From contig CAWBUL010000003.1 in the NCBI GenBank assembly GCA_963791885.1, positions 1 through 14,358 on the forward strand: 14,358 nt of DNA, written 5' to 3'. This stretch comes from CAVSUZ01 sp963791885 (GTDB lineage: Bacteria > Pseudomonadota > Alphaproteobacteria > Acetobacterales > Acetobacteraceae). The notes below the pieces were generated by a model that saw only the letters and a list, made by a program, of their open reading frames with translations, did no database searches and was not told the origin of the DNA. The position numbers were made by a program, and so were the translations under genes. Positions 8,614-14,358 of this stretch are shown piece by piece; positions within the stretch are counted from its first letter, which is position 1, and every line of letters begins with the position of its first letter.

Positions 8614-9021
8614 GTGGAAACCATCAAAGGGCCGGGTGAAGGCGGCCGAACGGTGTTGATCGTCGACGACAGTAAGCTGGCCCGGATCGTCGTGGGCAAG
8701 GCGCTGGTTGCGCTGCAACCGGCCTGGAGCAAAGTCGAGGCAGGCAACGCGGCCGAAGCGGCGACTTTGCTGGCTTCCGGCGGGATCGATCTCGCCATTA
8801 TTGATTTCAACATGCCGGGACGCAACGGCCTGGAACTGGCGGAGGAGATCAGGGGGACGTATCCAGAGATGCCGATCGCCCTGGCAACCGCGAACGTGCA
8901 GGATGAGATCATAGCCAAAGCTCGTGCCATCAATGCCAGCTTTGTACCGAAGCCAATCACCGAAGAGGGGTTGCGCCCGTTCCTGTCGGGGGCGGCGTTG
9001 AGGCTGCGTCAAAGCGGATGA
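8614..9021 (+). CDS. cheY: CheY-type single-domain response regulator
   Basis: This stand-alone receiver of 135 residues has no output domain. CheA would phosphorylate it and it would carry the signal to the effector. Seen: acid pair Asp18/Asp19 in LIVDDSKLAR, phosphoacceptor Asp64 in AIIDFNMPGRNG, Thr92, and Lys113 in VPKP. All core receiver residues are present. It starts at GTG 8614 with a good Shine-Dalgarno, 25 bases after the STAS-like gene, and ends as ATGA with cheC, its likely phosphatase partner. The target cannot be named: no flagellar switch gene is in the window. Confidence 0.9.
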   Translation: METIKGPGEGGRTVLIVDDSKLARIVVGKALVALQPAWSKVEAGNAAEAATLLASGGIDLAIIDFNMPGRNGLELAEEIRGTYPEMPIALATANVQDEIIAKARAINASFVPKPITEEGLRPFLSGAALRLRQSG

Positions 9022-9668
9022 CATCTCGAACCGCTCTGGATGAGCTGGAACACGATGCGCTGACCGAGCTGGTCAATATCGGCGTGAGCCGCTCAGCCGC
9101 CGGGCTGCGCAAGATGGTGGGCGAACATGTCGTCCTTACAGTCCCTTCGGTCGAGGTGGTGAACCGTAAAGCTGCCGCCACCCTGATCCGCGAGCGGGAA
9201 AGCGATGATTTGATTGCGGTGCGGCAGGACTTCGACGGGGCGTTCTCGGGCCGGGCGCTGCTGATCTTTCCACAGGCTAATAGCCTGGCCTTGGTCCGGG
9301 CAGTGACCGGCGACGAGTTGTCCGAGGAAGAGCTCGAGGAGCTGGAGAACGAAGCCCTGGCTGAGACAGGCAACATCGTGCTGAACGGTTGCCTGGCCAG
9401 CATGGCCAACATGCTTCAGCGACCGCTGACAATGTCGCTGCCCCAAGTGATCCGCGGCGACGGCCAGCTATTTTTCGAACTCAGCAATCAGGACAACGAG
9501 ACCGGGGCGGTCCTGTTTCTCTATATCAACTTCACCATCAGTGGCCGCGACATTCGTGGGTATATCGCGATGCTGATGGATCTGCCGTCTCTGGATACGC
9601 TCAAGGTTTTGATCACCGAGTTCATCAAACGTGTGGTTGGAACGCAGGATCTCGGCCGATTGGCGTGA
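9018..9668 (+). CDS. cheC: CheC-type CheY-phosphate phosphatase
   Basis: CheC/CheX/FliY-family proteins dephosphorylate CheY-P in the cytosol. This one has 216 residues, typical of CheC, and both active-site copies are visible. Copy one: Asp13, Glu17, Asn20 and Pro43, with 22 residues between Asn and Pro. Copy two: Glu112, Glu116, Asn119 and Pro142, again with 22 between, and Glu in place of the usual Asp/Ser at the first position. So both sites look active. The ATG at 9018 overlaps the cheY stop. No CheD, the usual CheC partner in Bacillus and Thermotoga, is seen in the window. The gene is intact. Confidence 0.9.
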   Translation: MTSRTALDELEHDALTELVNIGVSRSAAGLRKMVGEHVVLTVPSVEVVNRKAAATLIRERESDDLIAVRQDFDGAFSGRALLIFPQANSLALVRAVTGDELSEEELEELENEALAETGNIVLNGCLASMANMLQRPLTMSLPQVIRGDGQLFFELSNQDNETGAVLFLYINFTISGRDIRGYIAMLMDLPSLDTLKVLITEFIKRVVGTQDLGRLA

Positions 9669-9675
9669 GGAGGAC

Positions 9676-12040
9676 ATGAGCCAGCAACTGGGTCGCCCCA
9701 GCTTCAAACGGATGAAGACAGAGGATCTCCTGGCCAGTGCGGTTGGCATCTGGACGTGGGATGTGCCTGCAACCTCCTGCGCGCCGACGCCCGATTTGCC
9801 GAATTGTACTGGTTGGATCGACGGCAAGCAGCCGAGGGTATGGCATCGGACGCCTTCTTTGTCCCCATTCACCTCGCGGATAAAATGCGTATTCGCATTG
9901 CCGTTGCCGGCGTGATGCATGGGGCGGATTTGTTTAACAAGCAATTCCGCGTGCAAGTCCCGAACGGCACCTTCCGTTGGGTATCAGCCCAAGGCAGCGC
10001 TGAGCGGGACGCGGACAACCGCGTCATAAGCTTCAACGGTCTTCTACGACATCACCGAGCAAAAGCGAGTCGAGGAGCGTCTGCGGGTCGCCCAATCGGC
10101 GGGAGGCGTTGGCACGTTCGAATATGTCAGCGGATTTGGTACGGTGGACGTGTCAGAGCAATTCTGTCGACTACTGGGCCTCACGCCAACGAATCCGTCG
10201 CGCTACGCGCGATCGATGCCGTCCTGCCGGAAGGATGTGCGCCGCTGATCGGCGGCGCGAACGACTTTGTGAGCGGTGAACTGCCCTATCGCGAGGTGCA
10301 AATCACTCGACCCGACACGGGCGAGAGCCGTTGGATTGCTCGCCGCGGCGAGCGGCGCCTGGACACGCCGAATGGCGGCTCACGGCTGATCGGCGTGATC
10401 TACGACATCACCGACTACAAGACAGTGGAAAGCCGGTTGCGGAGTTTACCGCCAACCTGGAGCAGCGCGTGGCAGAGCAGACACGCGAGCATGACAGGGT
10501 ATGGAACAACTCGCGCGACCTGATCGCAGTGGTTGATAATAGAGGGACGTTCCGCCTGGTCAGTCCTTCCTGGACCCGGGTGCTCGGCTACGAGACAGCG
10601 GACCTGATCGGTCACAGCTATGTGGAGTTCCTCGCCCCCGAGGACGTGGCAGCCACGCAGAAAGCCGCAGCCGCGGTGCTCAGCGACGGCCGTCTGGATG
10701 GTTTCGAGAACCGCTACCGGCACAAAGACGGCAGTGTTCGGTGGATTTCCTGGCAAGCCCTGGTCGAGGATGGACTGCTCTATGCCTATGGCCGCGACGT
10801 GACGGCGGAGAAGGCGCGTGACGAGGAATTTCGCCGCACCGAAGAGCAACTGCGGCAGTCGCAAAAGATGGAGGCCGTGGGCCAACTGACGGGAGGCCTG
10901 GCACACGACTTCAACAACATGCTCACCGCGATTATGGGCGGGCTCGAGCTGATTCATCGCCGTATCCACGATGGCCGGCTCGGCGATCTGGACCGCTTCA
11001 TGGACGGCGCCATGAAATCGGCCAAACGCGCCGCCGGGTTGACCCACCGCCTTCTGGCCTTTTCACGCCAGCAAACGCTCGATCCGAAAAGCGTGGATGT
11101 AAACGCTTTGGTCAAATCGATGGAGGACCTTCTGGTTCGCACATTGGGCGAGCAGGTCCGCTTGAAGGTGGTTGCGAATGCCGACGCGTGGCCAGCATTG
11201 AGTGACGTCAATCAATTGGAGAGCGCCCTGCTCAACCTGGCGATCAATGCGCGCGATGCCATGCCGGACGGTGGCCAACTGACGATCGAAGTCGAGAACG
11301 TGGTCCTGGACCATGCCTATGTTGTGGGTCACCTCGATAGTGACAACAGCGACTATGTCAGCATCAGTGTCACCGACACCGGCCATGGCATGGACGCCGG
11401 GACGCTTTCAAAAGCCTTCGATCCCTTCTTTACCACCAAGCCGATCGGCCAGGGCACGGGTCTGGGTCTGTCGACCATATACGGCTTCCTGCGCCAGATC
11501 GGCGGCCACGCCAGCCTGTCCAGCGAGGTTGGGAAGGGCACGACGGTCAGGATGTACCCTGCCACGGTTCACCAGTCAGGCGCCACCCGCCGACCCCAAA
11601 GCCGATCGGACAGTCGAGCCGGCCGGAGACGGCCAGACCGTTCTTGTGGTCGAGGACGAAGAAGCCGTGAGATTGCTGATTGTGGAAGTGCTGACGAGAC
11701 TGGGGTATCGAGCGCTGCAAGCGCCGAACGGCGACGCCGCTATGGGCCACCTTACATCATCAACGCCGCTCGACCTTCTGATCAAAACGTTGGCCTGCCA
11801 GGCCTGAACGGCCGCCAGGTCGCCGAGATCGCACGTCGGAGCAGGCCGGGTTGTTGCCCGTCCTGTTCGTCACCGGTTATGCGGCCAATGCCGCTGTCCG
11901 CGGAAACTTCCTCGATCCTGGAATGGAGATGATCTCCAAGCCCTTCGCCGTGGGGGGAGTTGGCAACCAAGATCAGCAATTCTCTCGGCTTGATTTTCGA
12001 GAAGCGTAGATCCGTGGCACTTCATGAAGATGTAACCTAG
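9676..12040 (+). pseudogene. Multi-PAS hybrid sensor histidine kinase with C-terminal receiver (frameshifted)
   Basis: This is a cytosolic sensor kinase; no membrane segment is seen. Domain order after repair (about 788 residues): PAS (about 9700-10080), PAS (about 10090-10430), PAS (about 10490-10830), HisKA with GLAHDFNNML (His codon 10904), an ATPase domain with N-box LLNLAINARDAM (from about 11228), G1 DTGHGMD and FFTTK plus GTGLGLS (about 11424-11475), and a receiver from about 11628. Frame changes: near 9770 (AA needs AAA), 10038 (GG), 10189, 10441 (GG needs GGG), 11557-11559 (extra C), 11784-11787, 11850 and 11952-11957 (extra G). At the receiver phosphoacceptor the codon is AAC (Asn, 11786-11788) next to a frameshift, where Asp is expected. 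ATG 9676 follows GAGGAGG at 9667-9673 with an unusually short gap of 2 bases. It lies 7 bases after cheC, so is probably cotranscribed. The final stop is TAG 12038-12040. Confidence 0.85.
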
Positions 12041-12125
12041 GTCCCCTTTTCCCGTAGTTGTGGTCCCGGTAAGGGACCCAATGCGAAATCGCATCACATT
12101 GGTTGCGATTAATCGGGGGTCCAGG
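12041..12125. promoter_or_regulatory. Spacer with three inverted repeats upstream of the PEP-CTERM gene
   Basis: Three perfect inverted repeats stand in a row: GGTCCC/GGGACC around a 5-base loop at 12062-12078, ATGCGA/TCGCAT around AA at 12081-12094, and the palindrome CGATTAATCG at 12106-12115. A further GGTCCC sits at 12040-12045, 22 bases before the first stem. No T-run follows the first stem, so it is not a standard Rho-independent terminator. The spacer probably holds the promoter and perhaps an operator for the downstream gene. No clear -35/-10 pair is seen. Confidence 0.4.
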
Positions 12126-13746
12126 ATGGAATGTCGTTCAAAGCCGCTCACAGCCACACTCGCGCTCGCGTCTCTTCTGGCAGCGACCACCGCGCTGACC
12201 GTACCCGCCCGAGCCGCCTTCTTCACCCCGGGCGACCTGATTGTCAGCACCAGCGAGTCCCAGGGTGCCGGCTTCCACCGTCACTATTGGCCAGCCACTC
12301 CCTGGAGGCGGAAATGCGATCGCCAATGGCAGCTATCCGGGCGTGTTCGAGAATGCGATCCCCGATGCCAGCTTCGGCGTTACGTCGCCGATCACGCTTG
12401 AGGAACTGACCACCTCCGGCACCCCCGGTTACCTCGCTGGCAATTACCGCCAGCGTCGCCACGACGAGTTTCAGCTCCAAATCGGGGGCTTCGCGCTGAA
12501 CCTGTCACCCGGCGCCGGCGTGATCAGTTTCATCGGATACCAGGCGCCCGTGAATGCGCTGGATATCTCTAACGCCAATACGCCCGCCATTATCGAGCCT
12601 GGCAATCCAGACACCGGGCACCGACCGCACGCGTCGTGGTTACCGTAAACGCCGACGGCACCATCACCAGCGTGCCCACCAACGCCTATCCCGGAAACAA
12701 CGGCCGGGCCGCGGTCTATGTCGGCAATGACACGTGGCTGCTGGCGGGCAATGCCGGCAACGGCAACGGCTCGCCGCAGGTGACGGCCGCTACCGGCGTG
12801 CCGGTACTGAACACCGCGACGGATTCGATCACCGACGGCGCCTACGATACCACCAAGGCAGGATCCTTCAGCATCGCGCAGACTAATCCGGCGACCGGCA
12901 TGCCTTACGGCACACCCAAACAGATTGCTAAAGATAAGGCTGCCAAGGATGACAATTATCGCGGCCTGACGATCTTCGACAACACGCTGTATGTCACTAA
13001 AGGCAGCGGCAGCAACGGCATCAACAGCGTCTATCAGGTCGGCACGAAGGGCACGCTGCCGACAACCGGCAGCAGCAACCCGATCAATGTTCTGCCCGGC
13101 TTTCCCACCACCATCGCGCGCGACATCACGGTGGCACCCGGCGGCACGACCGGAGAACTCGGCGTCGTCGCATGCCCACAGGCAAGGTTGATGCCGGCTT
13201 CTATCCCTTCGGCATTTGGTTCGCCAATGCCAACACCCCCTACGTCGCCGATGAGGGCGACGGAACGATGGCCAATGCCGCCCTCGACATCGAAAGCGGC
13301 TTGCAGAAATGGTCTTGACCGATGGCAAGTGGATGTACAACTACACCCTTCAGGCCGGCCTGGGTCTCGGGCAGAACTACACCGTCAGCGGCACCGATTA
13401 TGCCGGTGACAGCGGCAGCTATACTGCTGCCACCGACGGACTGCGCAACATCACGGGCCAGGTCAACAGCAACGGCACGGTCACCATCTACGGTATCACC
13501 TCCACCGTCAGCGATGCCGGCGATCAGGGAGCCGATCCGAACGAACTCGTCTCCATCACGGACACGCTGTCCGATCTCTCGCTCCCGGATGACGAAGGCT
13601 TTTCGCTGCTCCAGCTTGCAGCGTATGGACAGGTGCTGCGTGGCGTATCGTTCGCTCCCGTGCCCGAGCCGGCATCCGCGCTCGTCTTCGGGGTCGCGAT
13701 GGCCGGGCTGATTGGGGTCCGCCGGCGCATCAACCCAACTCGATAA
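12126..13746 (+). pseudogene. Secreted PEP-CTERM surface protein (frameshifted)
   Basis: This exported protein is of unknown function, about 540 residues if repaired. The N terminus is a Sec signal peptide: basic start, hydrophobic core LTATLALASLLAATTALT, cleavage after VPARA. The middle is Gly/Asn/Thr-rich with repeated short segments such as NAYPGNNGRAAVY, TKGSGSNGINSVYQVG and DGLRNITGQVNSNGTVTIYG. This suggests a beta-rich, possibly propeller-like fold (inference). The C terminus has a PEP-CTERM sorting signal: VPEP (from 13660), a hydrophobic helix and RRR, which exosortase would recognise. Frame changes: near 12260 (extra G), 12423-12427 (extra C), 12484-12488 (GGGGG needs six), two within 12615-12635, near 13170 and 13311 (GG needs GGG). 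Between the second and third the correct frame reads VTSLAITASVATTSF. The start ATG 12126 has only a weak purine stretch before it. The last 17 bases overlap the convergent transporter gene. Confidence 0.75.
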
Positions 13747-14358
13747 CGGCAATTCCCGCAAAAATCGCCACCGCCGCGGCGATGCGGGACGGCACCCACC
13801 GTTCCTTCAGCATGGCGGTGGCGATCACTGCGGAGAACAGCACGCTCGTCTCCCGCAGTGCCGCCACAACCGGGATTGGCGCGCAGGTCATTGCCCAGAT
13901 CACGACCCAGTACGCGACGACAGACATCGCCCCGCCCAGCAGCCCCTGCCACAAATAGAACCGCATCGGCGCGAACGCCTGCACACCGCGCCACGCCAGC
14001 ATCAGCAATGGAAGCGGCGCGATATCAACAACGAACAACGTCGCCGCATACGCGGCTGGGTCGCCGGAGACCCGCGCACCCAGCCCATCGACAACCGTGT
14101 AGCCGGCAATCACCAGCGCCGTCAGCAAGGCGAACACCGGCGCCAGCCGGTCGTGCGACCCGCTTCCTCGCCGCCCGAGCGACAGCAACAGAATACCGAA
14201 ACCCAAAATCAGCACACCCGACAGCGCCTGGACGCTGATCGTTTCTCCCGCTACCATCACGACGAGGAGCGTGGTGAGCAGGGGCGCGCCGCCCCGCGCA
14301 ATGGGATAGACCCGGCTCATCTCTCCGCGCCGGTACGCCTCCGCCAGTGCCAGGTAGT
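13730..14358 (-). CDS. EamA/DMT-family membrane transporter (5' end outside window)
   Basis: This is an inner-membrane drug/metabolite-type transporter of the EamA family; the substrate is unknown. The window holds the last 208 codons, and the reading frame stays open to the edge, starting with YLALAEAYRRGEMSRVYPIARG. The ATG at 14320 is therefore probably internal: the family is usually about 280-300 residues with ten helices. Seven hydrophobic segments are visible, among them LLTTLLVVMVAG, ALSGVLILGFGILLLSLG, WQGLLGGAMSVVAYWVVIWAM and RIAAAVAIFAGIAVIEL. The second-repeat signature AALRETSVLFSAVIATAMLKER is present up to the Lys-Glu-Arg at the end of the ninth helix. The gene is intact. It is convergent with the PEP-CTERM gene and overlaps it by 17 bases. 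No functional link to the chemosensory genes is visible. Confidence 0.88.
   Translation of the reverse strand, partial: YLALAEAYRRGEMSRVYPIARGGAPLLTTLLVVMVAGETISVQALSGVLILGFGILLLSLGRRGSGSHDRLAPVFALLTALVIAGYTVVDGLGARVSGDPAAYAATLFVVDIAPLPLLMLAWRGVQAFAPMRFYLWQGLLGGAMSVVAYWVVIWAMTCAPIPVVAALRETSVLFSAVIATAMLKERWVPSRIAAAVAIFAGIAVIELG

Noticed and set aside
12062..12078. Rho-independent terminator after the hybrid kinase
   Set aside because: The stem is only 6 bp and no T-run follows it on either strand.

Overview
The window is high-GC DNA whose proteins look alphaproteobacterial. A Sphingomonas-like sphingomonad is my best guess, from the style of the Che proteins, a PEP-CTERM surface protein and GTG/TTG starts. 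No RNA gene was seen, so the taxon is inference. There is no mobile element, CRISPR array or tRNA. Gene density is very high and most coding runs on the + strand.

Layout: (1) 1-855, minus strand, a PLP-dependent threonine/serine dehydratase cut by the window edge. (2) 856-1097, a divergent intergenic region. (3) 1098-9668, a compact chemosensory operon in this order: soluble receptor with two signalling hairpins, triple-domain CheW, CheB, CheR, CheA, a small STAS-like protein, a CheY-type receiver and a CheC phosphatase. Most junctions overlap by 1-4 bases (TTGA, GTGA, TGATG, ATGA), which points to translational coupling. (4) 9676-12040, a multi-PAS hybrid histidine kinase starting 7 bases after cheC. 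(5) 12041-12125, a short spacer with three inverted repeats. (6) 12126-13746, a secreted PEP-CTERM protein. (7) 13730-14358, minus strand, the C-terminal part of an EamA-type transporter that overlaps the end of the PEP-CTERM gene.

How it may work: the cytosolic receptor would control CheA through the three-headed CheW. CheR and CheB would methylate and demethylate the receptor. CheA would phosphorylate CheB and the CheY-like receiver, and CheC would dephosphorylate the receiver. The STAS-like protein and the hybrid kinase are extra parts whose role cannot be read from sequence. No flagellar or pilus gene is present, so the output (motility or an alternative function) is open.

The main caveat is that four genes (receptor, cheA, hybrid kinase, PEP-CTERM protein) are broken by about 22 single-base frameshifts, many in short homopolymers. 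cheW, cheB, cheR, the STAS gene, cheY, cheC and the flanking genes are intact. Conserved motifs resume exactly in the next frame and I saw no nonsense substitutions. Base-calling indels are therefore at least as likely as real gene decay. Each broken gene is given as one locus with its frame changes listed.
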